A stretch of DNA of 64,000 nt from JAVBMV01 sp031552145 (GTDB lineage: Bacteria > Myxococcota > Myxococcia > Myxococcales > UBA5297): NCBI GenBank assembly GCA_031552145.1, contig JAVBMV010000003.1, positions 186,001 through 250,000 on the forward strand, in the 5' to 3' direction. A program made the translations under genes and the position numbers. Shown in pieces: positions 43,201 through 52,187 of the stretch. The notes below the pieces were generated by a model. It worked only from the letters and a program-made list of their open reading frames with translations, was not told the DNA's origin and did not search any database. How positions within the stretch are numbered: the first letter of the stretch is position 1; each line of letters begins with the position of its first letter.

Positions 43201-46200
43201 ACACTGCCGATCATGATTCCCCTCGGCTTTCGAGGTGTCGCCCACGATGCGCGCATATCCATTCTCGTCGAGAGCGACGGGGCTCGCCGTCTCGCAGGCG
43301 TCGCCCTTGGGATGGAAGAGCTCTACCGCGAGCTGAAAGGCGTCGCCATAGGGACCGACGCTGTCGATGATGACGAAATAGTCTCCTCCAGCAGCGCGCT
43401 CTATCTCCACATCACCGGAGGGAGAGCAGACGGTCTCGGATGCAGGCGCGTCACACTCCCTCCGCAGGTAGATGATCGGGGCGTAAAGCGGCATCGCGCC
43501 TTCGGCGGGCGCGACCTTCGCGCGGAGTCCAAAGGAGGAGGGTTCGGGAATAGAGATTCGGTAGATTGCCTCCGGACCGCCGGGATTGCCCGGGGCGCAG
43601 CTCGCCGTGGGCTGTTGCCGATCGACGCCCCAGGACGTCGTGCCCTGGAAGGTGACCGAGGGATTCTGGGGGGAGAGCTCGGTCGCGGAGAGCGCCTCTC
43701 CACATTCGAGCGGAGTGTCGTCCTGCGGTGCCGGCGTCAGCTCCAGGTCGAGCATGTATTCACCGGCGAGGGGTCTAACGGAGTCCACCCACAGATAGTA
43801 GACGCCGTGGGGGAGCATGACGTCGAGGGCCGTCGGCCCACCCTGATTGGCCGAGGAGGCAACGAGCTCGTTCGACACGTCGGCCAAGACGCAGCTGGGG
43901 CCACGCAGATAGAGCACCGCGCTTCCCGTGGCCTGGGCGAAGGTGAGTCGCGCCTTCAGATGCGCTACCTGGAGCGAGACGGGGATCTCATAGACCACGT
44001 CCGGACCATCGCCGAGCGACAGCCTCGCCGAGCCACCATTGTTTGTCGCGAGCGATGTATTACCGAGGAGCGTCTTGGCCTGAACGAGCTCCAGATCGCT
44101 GACCGGCTCGGCCGTATTACAGGCATCGGCGATGGGAACCTCCGCCGGGACGGTGGAGAGTTCGAGCGCATAGTCACCATAGGTCGAAGTCCCTGTCGCC
44201 GACTCGATTCCATCGACGATGACATAGAAGGTGTCCCCCGGGTTCGCGTAGGCCGAGACGATGGCGAAGGTCCCCGTCGCCGCGTTGGCGCAGGCGATCT
44301 CGTCCCCCGGATCCGCGCCGAGGCACCCCCCCGCGCGGCGCAGATAGAGCGCCGGCAGATAATCGGGCGAGTTCACGCTCTTGTGTAGGCGCGCGGTGAA
44401 GATGGCAGCATCGGGGACTTCAATCCAATAGACGAGATCGGCGCCGGTGTGCGGGGTGGCGGCGCTAGAACAGGTACCCACATAGTCGTTCCGGGCGTCC
44501 GCGGTCGATTGCTCCCGTAGTACCAGCGTCGACGGTGCGGCGCCGAGGAGCCTCCCTCCGGCGAGAGCTGCTCCTTCACAGGTGTCTTCGAGCGGCGGCG
44601 TGCCGCGCTTCACCGCTTCGACTCGAAGCGTAAAAGGACCCTCTGTCTGGTAGCCGGACGAATCGACGAAGGCAAAGAGCTCTTCTCCTCCCTCGACATT
44701 TCGCACCTGGAAGGTGACTGCCCTCCCCTGCTCGGCCGTATAACAGGCGCGATCGCTTGGCGCGTCGCACGCATCGCGGACATAGACAGCCGGCGCGAGC
44801 AGGGGATTCTCCGCCTCAGGCATCAGCGTGAAGGCGTAGTGGCGTGCGTCGGGCAGACTGAGCCGATAGACGAGATCGCCGCCCGCCGTGGTCGGCTTGC
44901 AGCGAGCGACGCTGTCATCGACTCCTTGAAAGGTATCACCGCGAATCGTCGCGACGCGCACGGCGTCATCGAGCGCTCCGTCGAAATGGACCCATTCGGC
45001 CGCGGGATCACATCGATCATGGGTTTCATCGACATTCGATTCGGAGATCGAGAGCCAAACCTCGAAGGGGCCGTCCGCGCCTTCGACGCCGCTATCGACC
45101 AACAGGAAATAGCTCCTCCCGGCGCCGAGCTTGTATGCGGTGGCACTCAGATCGCCATCCACCGCCCTTGCGCACGCCCGTTCGTTCCCCTCGGAGTATG
45201 GCTGACATGAACCCCGCACGCTCGCCAGGGCCACATGCGCCGAGCCGGGGAGCCGAGGTATGTCGATGGCAACATCTCGAAACCCCTCCCCTTCCGGCAG
45301 GTCGAGCCGCCAATAGAGTTCGCGACCCGTATCGCCATCGGCGCAGCTGCTGGTCTCCGTATTCGAGCTCGCCGACGTATTGCCTCTCAATACCATCGTG
45401 GAGGAGTCGGAGAGCACGATCGGCGCTGCGGTGCCACAGCTCGTATTGACGGGAATGGGGTGCAGATAGAGATGCAGATCAAACTCGCCCTCGGTGCCCT
45501 GAGCGCCATCGATCACCAGCGTATAGTCGCCTGGCACCGAGAGCGCGTGTTGGAGGCGAACCATCTCCGTCGGCGACGCTGCATGTTCGCATCGATCGCC
45601 GACGAGGTGCGCGCCATCACATCCTCCCTCATATACATAGACCACGGGAATGAACCCGCGCGAGTGTTCTTTTGCCACAACTGCGATACTGGCGTAAACG
45701 GGCTCGTCCGTGTGGATGCGGTAATAAACATCCGCGCCCCGCGCGTCGCAGACCGAGGGGGCGCGCTCGTGACCCGCGTCGAGCGTCTTCCCCTCGACAT
45801 GGAGGTAGCGCGTCTCGGGGTCGACGACCAGCTGATAGGGAAGGCTCGCGCTGCCGGGCTCCTCGATCGCGTCGCAGAGATCGTTATAGGGGGCCTCTCC
45901 GCGAGCGGGTATCTCGATAGTCAATTCGAAGGGGCCGGCGCGATCGCCGAAAGTATCGACGATAAGATAATAGGTGCTGCGCGGTGCGAGCCCAAAGGCG
46001 TCGATCGTGAGAGGCAGCGCGACGTGGGGCGCATGATCGCAGCTTCCCGAGAGTTCGGTGCCCGCGTCGGCGCAGGACGAGCGCAGATAGATAGCACCCT
46101 GGTAGGTCGAGTCGACCGGCGTGGCGGTCACATGGAGATTTCGCGTCGGGCCCGAGGGCAAAGAGATGGCGTAGACGAGATCGCCGCCATCGTTCAACAA

Positions 46201-47904
46201 GTGGCAGCTTCCCGTCAGATTGTTTGAGGCAACCCGCGTATCTCCGCCGACCTGCTGAACCGTCGACACGGTGAAATCGAGCGGGACGTGGGCATCCAGA
46301 CACGAGTCGTTGGTGACGACGGGCAGGAGCTCGATCGAGAGGGTGAAGTCGGCGGGCGCAAGGGCACCGACGCGCAGCGTGTACCTCGTGCCGCCGGTGA
46401 GCAGACCCTTCCCGAGCCACGCCGCGCCTTCCGTTCCTTCGGCGCACGCATATTCGCCGCCGTCACAATCGGTCAGCAAGGTCAAGAAGGGGGCCACCCG
46501 CTCATCGGCTGTCTTCACCGTAATGGCGGCAGCGGTGTCGGCCGCGGGAGTCAGCGTGTAATAGATGTCCGGACCCACGAACCTACAGGCGCTTGCAGGG
46601 AGATCGGGCGTCGCGGAGAAGAGAGTTCCGCTCTCGTCGATCGATCCATGCAGCGCCAGTGGCACGGCGTCGGCACAGTGATCATTGGCGTGGCGCTCGG
46701 CGGTGGGCCTGAGCGTGACGCGGAGGTCGCTCACGCCGCACCTGGAGGCCTGCCACGCGTCGGCCCAAAGATAGACGACCGCTCCCTCTCCTCCGCCTAC
46801 CTGCGGCGCCGTGAGCTCGTAGGGAGTGTTGTCCCCCTGGCCGTTGGAACATACGAGCTCGGAGTCCGCGGCGTCGCAGATGTTTCTCAGATAGGTCTCT
46901 TGACGGACGAGGCTGCCCCACACCGGGGTCACCGAAACAGAGAGCTCGCCCATTTCGGGTAGATGAACCCGATATACGACATCTCCCCCGGAATAGTGGG
47001 CACAGGAGCTCTGTGCCGATCCGGTTGCGCGACAATTATTGGTCCGGACCGTCGCGACGAAGAGGCGCTCGCTACCGAGCCCCTCTTCGATCAAGAAGAG
47101 ATCCTCCGCCGACGCGCACTCGTCATTCGATGGGACGGCGCGCGGATCGGAACAGACGTTGTTGATGCAGAGCTCGGACTCGGGACACGGCTCGTGCCCC
47201 GTCACCGCCCCGCAGTCCTCGATTCGAACCACCTCGCCGCAGCGATTTCGCGCATGGTAGGTTCCGCAGTTCTTGCCGGCGTCCGTACAGAGTTCCTCGA
47301 TGGTCTCGGGGACACAGTCGCATTGGTTGGTGGCGGGATTGCATCGCTCGACCTCTGCTTCGCAGGGATCTCCGCAGTCGTAGTCTCGCGATTCATCGCA
47401 GCGGTCCGCGAGCGTCCCTTGACCACACACCGCGCCATAGAGCACGCCCGCGAGCGCGCAGAGCGCCTCTTCGGGCTCCCCTTCGCAAAGGCACGCTCCG
47501 GCTTCGCTGCAACTCTCGTATTCTTTGCAATGGTTCTCACAGAGACCTTCATGGTATTGGCCGCAAGGATCGGTTCCCTCGATAGACCCGCACACTCTGC
47601 CTACATGATCACAGTACTCCTGGTCCGACATGGGACACTCACGAGGAATGCAGCGATACTGCTCGCATTTCTCGGCTTCGGAGTCGCACGGGCCGCACTC
47701 CCCGCCACAGCCATCATCCCCGCATTCTCGCCCTTCGCATTGCCGAACACAGGCGTCGGCATCTGGCTCCACGGCATCGGGTCCACCCACGTCTCGATCG
47801 GGAGAGGGCACATCGGGCAGCTCATCTACGACGATGTCTCGCGTGCCACAGGTCGCCGCCACGCAGAGAGAGAAGACCACGATCATCATCTTTCGTTGCC
47901 ACAT
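40219..47904 (-). CDS. Giant (2,561 aa) surface protein of 16 PPC-like beta-sandwich repeats
   Basis: The protein begins with a short hydrophobic signal and a Cys near residue 19 (CVAATCG), possibly a lipidation site although the lipobox is weak. An Asp/Pro-rich spacer and a Cys-rich region (about 50-255, with CEGRECGDDGCGGECGPC) follow. The rest is a ladder of 16 repeats of about 144 residues. Each starts ND-x-C-x-x-A, contains a G(P/G)D(L/V)VY strand and a YLR-x-x-C-x-x-x-x-x-EL-x-C segment, and ends YYLWVDS...AGPF-x-L. This resembles pre-peptidase C-terminal (PPC) domains. No enzymatic domain is present, so adhesion or a structural surface role is likely. AGGAGG lies 4 nt upstream of the ATG. 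It is the last gene of a sigma/FecR operon. Confidence 0.8.
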   Translation of the reverse strand: MWQRKMMIVVFSLCVAATCGTRDIVVDELPDVPSPDRDVGGPDAVEPDADACVRQCEGRECGDDGCGGECGPCDSEAEKCEQYRCIPRECPMSDQEYCDHVGRVCGSIEGTDPCGQYHEGLCENHCKEYESCSEAGACLCEGEPEEALCALAGVLYGAVCGQGTLADRCDESRDYDCGDPCEAEVERCNPATNQCDCVPETIEELCTDAGKNCGTYHARNRCGEVVRIEDCGAVTGHEPCPESELCINNVCSDPRAVPSNDECASAEDLFLIEEGLGSERLFVATVRTNNCRATGSAQSSCAHYSGGDVVYRVHLPEMGELSVSVTPVWGSLVRQETYLRNICDAADSELVCSNGQGDNTPYELTAPQVGGGEGAVVYLWADAWQASRCGVSDLRVTLRPTAERHANDHCADAVPLALHGSIDESGTLFSATPDLPASACRFVGPDIYYTLTPAADTAAAITVKTADERVAPFLTLLTDCDGGEYACAEGTEGAAWLGKGLLTGGTRYTLRVGALAPADFTLSIELLPVVTNDSCLDAHVPLDFTVSTVQQVGGDTRVASNNLTGSCHLLNDGGDLVYAISLPSGPTRNLHVTATPVDSTYQGAIYLRSSCADAGTELSGSCDHAPHVALPLTIDAFGLAPRSTYYLIVDTFGDRAGPFELTIEIPARGEAPYNDLCDAIEEPGSASLPYQLVVDPETRYLHVEGKTLDAGHERAPSVCDARGADVYYRIHTDEPVYASIAVVAKEHSRGFIPVVYVYEGGCDGAHLVGDRCEHAASPTEMVRLQHALSVPGDYTLVIDGAQGTEGEFDLHLYLHPIPVNTSCGTAAPIVLSDSSTMVLRGNTSASSNTETSSCADGDTGRELYWRLDLPEGEGFRDVAIDIPRLPGSAHVALASVRGSCQPYSEGNERACARAVDGDLSATAYKLGAGRSYFLLVDSGVEGADGPFEVWLSISESNVDETHDRCDPAAEWVHFDGALDDAVRVATIRGDTFQGVDDSVARCKPTTAGGDLVYRLSLPDARHYAFTLMPEAENPLLAPAVYVRDACDAPSDRACYTAEQGRAVTFQVRNVEGGEELFAFVDSSGYQTEGPFTLRVEAVKRGTPPLEDTCEGAALAGGRLLGAAPSTLVLREQSTADARNDYVGTCSSAATPHTGADLVYWIEVPDAAIFTARLHKSVNSPDYLPALYLRRAGGCLGADPGDEIACANAATGTFAIVSAYANPGDTFYVIVDGIESATGTSTYGDYALELSTVPAEVPIADACNTAEPVSDLELVQAKTLLGNTSLATNNGGSARLSLGDGPDVVYEIPVSLQVAHLKARLTFAQATGSAVLYLRGPSCVLADVSNELVASSANQGGPTALDVMLPHGVYYLWVDSVRPLAGEYMLDLELTPAPQDDTPLECGEALSATELSPQNPSVTFQGTTSWGVDRQQPTASCAPGNPGGPEAIYRISIPEPSSFGLRAKVAPAEGAMPLYAPIIYLRRECDAPASETVCSPSGDVEIERAAGGDYFVIIDSVGPYGDAFQLAVELFHPKGDACETASPVALDENGYARIVGDTSKAEGNHDRQCGTPELMPGGEGGMQPARDYAVLIEVPEATGEGWTLAVNHVYPERSSFTASIDVQRIVSATDCTLFVPTSEPPPALAKCDRRMGGKAQVIWEDIPPGTYVIWFDSGYGRQDHIFYGDIDLVPTGSMLPTHPPPSAAPTSVPAGVRALCEAATVLDLSSGYALANGTTAGRTSTMHNSCNNWSGAEAAFQMRLAGPGTLIATLVPSPGSGMALNPEIRTVCGSQASALSCEMAGSAGQPVSIRTTISSELEETYYLWVDGSSPTAGGPFTVVASFVRDAAPETCEDAAELPPFDGKGLAVVSGLLWGEQSDELGDCNLPTGFVGPEHVYRLDLDAPATISATVIGSMTFYWTSTSQFDRPALYVRSGEECAGASPVADACVLGSNGNATIEELALGPGVYYLFVDTTNIYAVEATPLPYTLVVTKVLTPPPAENDSCDAPELPVIALDALGRGSLASATGIESGRDDMSGTCAAMGGPDLVYAVDAPAGRTLTVALTAEGTAFEGIYLPSLHLRASCDTDPESELACATASAVGASAVASVHLTSEQRVYIVVDAVAPEASGRFTIDVRALSPDRLAANDTCVEPFPESAVVSFTNSRASISGTLDDARHDTTGLCGASNGPEKVYRFHLDHPYGFKAIVDADFVPALYLRPVCGAHDLVYRLACHAPTGGRTASIEAPQLAGGADYYLWVDSNSAAAGGSFWVDLALESEVVVPIPGGCAGLQEIVLPVAGDYNEQAGRVFTKYDADTTTTGLCEALHGPDFTYSLRYPRDFDLSLYVTGAPAPFIYLRNSCESDLQENELACIDGRTTGSNALVVRKLVANQNYFVFVDYKDMAAVGSHKLYVKVVDHDTAKAPPPNDRCEGAIALQLDANPRQSGDNTNANADYSFGKSAAGGCTKSYERGRGAELVYRYTPTTTTPFKVSLKPNPYWDATLWVSTACDVTQCVAGVDGGSSSRPESVLVSNPIPNQTYYIFADAKDYSARGPFEIWVEEVP

Positions 47905-47934
47905 GACTCCTCCTTTTCGAACGACGGACTTCGA

Positions 47935-49143
47935 CTACGGGGGCGCTGGATCATCGGGGAGACAGTCGCGTTCGAGTCGCGCCGCTTCACCAGCAATGGC
48001 GGAATCGGACGAAGCACCCAGCCGCGCCAACAGCTCGCGCGCGGCGTAGATCTGCCCCTCTCGGCAGAGCAACCCCGCCCGGATCAAGGCGACGCGCGGT
48101 GTCCTGGGGTCGCCCGGATACTTTCCTTCGAAGCGCGAGGCCGCCTCGATTGCTTCAGCGTGCCGTCCCAGCTTGATCAAGATTTCGAGCCGCTTCGACG
48201 CGGCCTCGGGCGCGAGCGCTCCCTCGGGGAAACGTCGCTCGAAGAGCTCGAAGGTTTCGAGCGCGCGCCCTTGTCCCTTGGGCGACGCCTGCATCAGCAG
48301 GCCCATCGTATAGAGGGCGTTCTGGCTGGAGAGATCGTCGCCAGCGGCACGGGCTCCAAGGCAGTCGAGTGCTTCCTCACGGTCGGCCTGCTCTTCGCAT
48401 CTGGGCGGCCGTGGGGCGGAGGGAAGGGAGCGCTCCGGGAGCCGTCGTGCGCTCCTCTTTGCCTGCGCCTCAGGGCGTTCCAGCGACAGATTCTGGGCGC
48501 GGGAGGGCACACCGAGCGGGGCCGCAAGGCGCGGGTCGTCTGAGCGAATGGACTCATTCGGCGCAAGAACCGCAGCGCCTCCGTCACCTTCGACGCGCAC
48601 GCTGCCTTCGATGAGTCCGACCCGAGTCGAGGGCGCGGCGACCTCGATCTCCAGCCGCGTCCCCAGGACCACCACACGAAGATGGGGCGTGATCAGCACC
48701 ACCGGGCGATCCTTGGCCTGGCGCAGAATGGCGGCGCGGTACCGTCCGGGACCGAGCTCTATCTGCCGCTCTTCCGGCCGGTCTCTCAGCACGACCTCCG
48801 AACCGGGAGAGCTCTCGAACGTGCCGATTTCGGGGATCTCTATCCCGTTCCATTGTGTGGACACGGCGAAGCGGGGAGCGTCATTGGTGGGCAGGGACGC
48901 GTCCCGCCGAGACAGGAGGGCGATGGCGAGCACCGCCACGACGACCACCGCGCCCGCCAGGGCGGCGATCCATCGATGTGATTTGAGGCCGTCAGGCGCG
49001 GAAAGTGACTCTCGAACCCGCCACCAAACCGCCGCGTGTTGGGCGCGATCGCTCTCGAGATGACGCCGCGCTTCGCGCACCCAGCGCCCCAGCTCGCGCT
49101 CTTCGCCCTCATCATGTCGAGAGAGTCTTCTCGGCTCATTCAT
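47935..49143 (-). CDS. FecR-type anti-sigma/sensor protein with TPR domain
   Basis: This 402-residue protein has a cytoplasmic N-terminus, one membrane span near 60-80 (WIAALAGAVVVVAVLAIAL), a periplasmic FecR-like beta domain (about 130-215; VVVLGTRLEIEVAAPSTRVG and LIEGSVRVEGDGGAAVLAPN) and C-terminal helical TPR-like repeats (about 260-390). FecR proteins sit in the inner membrane, bind an ECF sigma factor inside and read a signal outside. Its ATG overlaps the stop of the sigma gene (49140-49143) and it lies 30 bp upstream of the giant repeat lipoprotein, so it probably controls that gene. Confidence 0.88.
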   Translation of the reverse strand: MNEPRRLSRHDEGEERELGRWVREARRHLESDRAQHAAVWWRVRESLSAPDGLKSHRWIAALAGAVVVVAVLAIALLSRRDASLPTNDAPRFAVSTQWNGIEIPEIGTFESSPGSEVVLRDRPEERQIELGPGRYRAAILRQAKDRPVVLITPHLRVVVLGTRLEIEVAAPSTRVGLIEGSVRVEGDGGAAVLAPNESIRSDDPRLAAPLGVPSRAQNLSLERPEAQAKRSARRLPERSLPSAPRPPRCEEQADREEALDCLGARAAGDDLSSQNALYTMGLLMQASPKGQGRALETFELFERRFPEGALAPEAASKRLEILIKLGRHAEAIEAASRFEGKYPGDPRTPRVALIRAGLLCREGQIYAARELLARLGASSDSAIAGEAARLERDCLPDDPAPP

Positions 49144-49679
49144 GATGCACTCGCCCCTCTCTTCGCCTTCAGCAGCTCGTGGCGCGCCGAACAGAGGCGC
49201 GAATAGACGGTCTTCACCGGGACGTTCAGGAGCTCCGCGATCTCGACACAGCTCAGCTCTTGGATCTCAAACAGAATGAACACGACCCTCTTCTTCTCGG
49301 GCAACGCTTCGAGGAGGTGGTAGAGCGCCCGCGTCGACTCTTCCTCGATGAGCTCCTTCTCGGCGGACGCCTCGACGGAGGGCGCACCCCAGAATCCAGT
49401 CCGACGCACGAGCTGCCGGAGGTGACGTGTGCGTCGCCGGTTCGCCGCCAGTCCCAGCGCGACGCGCGTCAGCCACGACCGTGGCAGCTCCAGCTCGAGC
49501 GATGAGCGCTTCCGATGGGCGATCAGGAAGACGTCGTGCGTCAGGTCCTCGGCGTCGACCGCGGAGCCAAGGACGCGCATCAGCAATGTCTGCACATAGG
49601 GACCGTGCTCCTCGTAGAGGCGCTCGAGATCGAGCGCCTTGGCGAGAACGGGATCCGCTTTCATGGAGAGCGCGCGCAC
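49140..49679 (-). CDS. ECF RNA polymerase sigma factor (repeat-lipoprotein operon)
   Basis: This 179-residue sigma-70 family protein has region 2 (RLYEEHGPYVQTLLMRVLGSAVDAEDLTHDVFLIA) and region 4 (LPEKKRVVFILFEIQELSCVEIAELLNVPVKTVYSRLCSARHELL). The start is GTG 49679 with AGGGTGA upstream; ATG 49664 is an alternative. It overlaps the FecR-type gene by 4 bp and follows a barrel-like gene by 54 bp. It would direct transcription of its own cluster, including the 2,561-residue surface protein. Confidence 0.93.
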   Translation of the reverse strand: MRALSMKADPVLAKALDLERLYEEHGPYVQTLLMRVLGSAVDAEDLTHDVFLIAHRKRSSLELELPRSWLTRVALGLAANRRRTRHLRQLVRRTGFWGAPSVEASAEKELIEEESTRALYHLLEALPEKKRVVFILFEIQELSCVEIAELLNVPVKTVYSRLCSARHELLKAKRGASAS

Positions 49680-49733
49680 TGAGTCACCCTTGCGGTCTGC
49701 GAAGCATTCGCCCTCTACAGAGTTCCGAGCACT

Positions 49734-50654
49734 TCAGATCCCCCATTCCCAGCGCCAATCGAAGCCCGTCGTGAGCGCGGCGACGGCCCACCCCATCTCG
49801 GCCGCGCCCCCTGCCAGCTCCGAGTGGAGTCGAAGCGCATAAGGGTGCGCGAGGAGGTCGACCTGGGTCGACCAAGCGAGCGCCTCAGAGAGCGCGAGGC
49901 GGAGCCGGACCGCCGCCATCAGCCCCATGAGAGCGATCGACCGCTCTCCTCTCGCTTCCCCTCCGAGGGAGGTCGCCGAGACGAGGCTCAACGCAGGACC
50001 TCCCATGGCGAAGAGTTCCAGCCCCGACTCGAGCTCGATCCTCACTCCCGCCGAGGCCCCGAGAGCGAGCCGCCTCAGCTCGAGCTGCCCTCGAAGCCCT
50101 CGGGTCCTCCAGGACGCTTCGTGCCGCGCGAAGAGTCCCGCTCGCCAGAGAGGCGTCACCTCGATCTCGGCGCCGATGAAGCCCGACATGGCGGGGCGCT
50201 GGAGATGCCGATCGAAAGCGGCGCCCATGAGCAGGAGGAGATCGATACGGGCGGGGTGCTGCGCGCGAGAAGGCTCTGTCGTGGGAGCAGCCGCGGCGGC
50301 GACCGGCCCGCGCTGGGATACCCGCGACGCATTCTTGAGCCACTCGTCGTTCAGCCAGCTCTCGATCAACAGGACCACGGTCTCGGCGAGGCTGGCACAA
50401 TCGGACGAGGCGACCTGGAGCGTCCTCGCCTGCGTCATCGTCGGACCGCGGAGCTCGACGCGGAGCGCCTCCTCGCCCGCGCCCCGGACGACGAGCGACC
50501 AATCTGGATGAGCCCGCAGAGGGTCTTCGACGCGCAGGGCAAAGGCGCCAGGGTCGCCGCAGGGGAGCGATCCAACGTCGATCCTCGAGCCGGCGGAAGC
50601 GCTCGGCGCGCTCGCGACGGTGAGCCCCACCAAGAGAAACAGAGAGACCGTCAT
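49734..50654 (-). CDS. Exported protein with N-terminal periplasmic domain and C-terminal barrel-like strands
   Basis: This 306-residue protein has a signal peptide (MTVSLFLLVGLTVASAPSAS), a small N-terminal domain of about 100 residues with two Cys (SLPCGDPGAFALRVEDPLRAH; SSDCASLAETVVLLIE), an Ala/Pro-rich hinge, and a C-terminal series of amphipathic strands (about 150-306) that could form a small outer-membrane barrel. I do not recognise the family. It is the first gene before the sigma/FecR pair on the same strand, and proteins of this plan are often found beside myxobacterial sigma/FecR sets, which suggests a role in signal reception. The start is ATG 50654, where the signal peptide begins. 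Confidence 0.7.
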   Translation of the reverse strand: MTVSLFLLVGLTVASAPSASAGSRIDVGSLPCGDPGAFALRVEDPLRAHPDWSLVVRGAGEEALRVELRGPTMTQARTLQVASSDCASLAETVVLLIESWLNDEWLKNASRVSQRGPVAAAAAPTTEPSRAQHPARIDLLLLMGAAFDRHLQRPAMSGFIGAEIEVTPLWRAGLFARHEASWRTRGLRGQLELRRLALGASAGVRIELESGLELFAMGGPALSLVSATSLGGEARGERSIALMGLMAAVRLRLALSEALAWSTQVDLLAHPYALRLHSELAGGAAEMGWAVAALTTGFDWRWEWGI

Positions 50655-50798
50655 GGCTCGCAAATCTGTCGTGGACCCGGCCCGGATCGTTCCCTCGTCG
50701 CTCGGCGGAGGCGAGCGTGGAGACATCGACAGAGTGAGCGTGAAGGGCAGCGCCCCTTCCTGTCAAGGTGGAGCTCCGCAGGACGAACCCAAAAACTG

Positions 50799-50828
50799 CG
50801 AGAGGGCCGGCTCGCGCCGACCCTCTCG
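50799..50828 (-). terminator. Intrinsic terminator of the ftcD-argE-dapA-DUF1015 operon
   Basis: On the minus strand a 13-position stem (12 pairs, one C-A mismatch) with a TCGC-type tetraloop is followed directly by CAGTTTTTGGG, that is, a run of five T. It lies 57 bp after the DUF1015 stop. The 231-bp gap (50655-50885) holds nothing else recognisable apart from the promoter side of the barrel-like gene. Confidence 0.8.
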
Positions 50829-50885
50829 AGACTGCGATCTGCCAATCGAGGCGCGCAGCAAGCGGCGCCCCAACAGCGCTACGTC

Positions 50886-52124
50886 CTAAAAGCCGTGCAG
50901 TACCAGCCCGCTGCGCAGCTTGGGCTCGAACCAGGTGCTCTTCGGCGGCATGATCTGGCCGGCGTCGGCGATGCTCATGAGCTGGTCGATCTGCGTGGGG
51001 AACATGGCGAAGGCCACCTTGGCCTGGCCAGCGTCGACGCGCTTCTCCAGCTCCTGCATGCCGCGGATGCCGCCCGAGAAGTCGATGCGCTTGTCGGTGC
51101 GCGGATCCTTGATGCCGAGGACGGGGCCGAGCAGGTTCTCCTGCAGAATGGAGACGTCGAGGTTCTTCACGGGATCCTTCTCGTCGAAGGTGCCCGCCTT
51201 GGCGGTGAGCATGTACCAGGCGCCCTCGAGGTACATACCGAAATCGTGCAGCTTCGAGGGGCTCTTCTGCGAGGAGGGCACCATGGTGAACTTGGCGCCG
51301 ATCTCCGCCTTGAACTGCTCGACCGTGCGGCCGTTGAGATCTTTCACGAGCCGGTTGTAGTCCATGATCTGCATCTGGTTGTGCGGGAAGATCACGGCGA
51401 GGAAGTAGTCATGCTCGGCGTCGCCCGTGGGCTTCTTGCCAGCGCGCGCGGCGCGCGCCTCGGAGGTGCGGGCGGCGGCGGCGGAGCGGTGGTGGCCGTC
51501 GGCGATATAGGTCGCGGGGAGCTTCGCGAACTCGCGCACCAGCGCGGCGATGTCGGCGTCGCCCGAGACGACCCAGAAGGTGTGGCGAATGCCGTCGTCG
51601 GTCTCGAAGTCATACTCGGGCTTCGCGGCGATGAGGCGGTTGACGATGTCGTCGATCTCCTTGCGCGCCGGATAGGTGAGGAAGACGGGCTCGTCATTGC
51701 CGTTGAGGCGATCGATGTGCTGGGTGCGATCGTCCTCTTTGTCGGCGCGCGTCAGCTCGTGCTTCTTGATGGTGCCCTTGCGGTACTCCTCGCAGCTGGC
51801 GGCGGCGACGAGGCCCACCTGTTCGTGCTTCCCCATCTTCTGCTTGTAGAGATAGAGGCAGGGCTTGGCGTCGGCCTTCAGGTGCCCCTCTTTGACGAAG
51901 AGCTGCAGGTTGGTCAGGCCCAGGTCATAGACCTCGGGGGCGTGGGCGTCGGTGCCGGGGGGCAGGTCGATCTCGGGGCGGCTGATGCGGAAGAAGGAGA
52001 GCGGATTCCCCTTACCGTAGGCGCGCGCCTCCTCGCTGTCGACCACGTCATAGGGCGGGCACGCGACCTTGAGGACCTTCTCCTGGGGCGGGCGAAGTCC
52101 CGCGAATGGGCGAATGACTGACAT
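50886..52124 (-). CDS. DUF1015 family protein
   Basis: This 412-residue cytoplasmic protein belongs to the DUF1015 family. The hallmarks are IRPFAGLRPP at the start, ACPPYDVVDSEEARAYGKGNPLSFFRISRPEIDLPPGT at about 20-60, RADKEDDRTQHIDRLNGNDEPVF near 125, and the YIADGHHRSAAAART block near 205. The function is unsettled; the family is often linked by gene order to serine or amino-acid metabolism. It is last in a minus-strand run with dapA, argE and ftcD (63 bp after dapA) and is followed by a strong intrinsic terminator. Confidence 0.9.
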   Translation of the reverse strand: MSVIRPFAGLRPPQEKVLKVACPPYDVVDSEEARAYGKGNPLSFFRISRPEIDLPPGTDAHAPEVYDLGLTNLQLFVKEGHLKADAKPCLYLYKQKMGKHEQVGLVAAASCEEYRKGTIKKHELTRADKEDDRTQHIDRLNGNDEPVFLTYPARKEIDDIVNRLIAAKPEYDFETDDGIRHTFWVVSGDADIAALVREFAKLPATYIADGHHRSAAAARTSEARAARAGKKPTGDAEHDYFLAVIFPHNQMQIMDYNRLVKDLNGRTVEQFKAEIGAKFTMVPSSQKSPSKLHDFGMYLEGAWYMLTAKAGTFDEKDPVKNLDVSILQENLLGPVLGIKDPRTDKRIDFSGGIRGMQELEKRVDAGQAKVAFAMFPTQIDQLMSIADAGQIMPPKSTWFEPKLRSGLVLHGF

Positions 52125-52187
52125 CGTTCTTTCTCCAGCGGCCGCACAGGGCCATTCGTTGGGGTTGATACAACCGGCGAAGGCCGG

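Noticed and set aside
41311..44388. 1,025-residue open frame on the plus strand
   Set aside because: It is antisense to the 16-repeat surface protein, without start context or domain motifs.
47905..47934. Separate promoter for the giant repeat gene
   Set aside because: Only 30 bp separate it from the FecR-type gene and no promoter-like hexamers are present; an operon is more likely.
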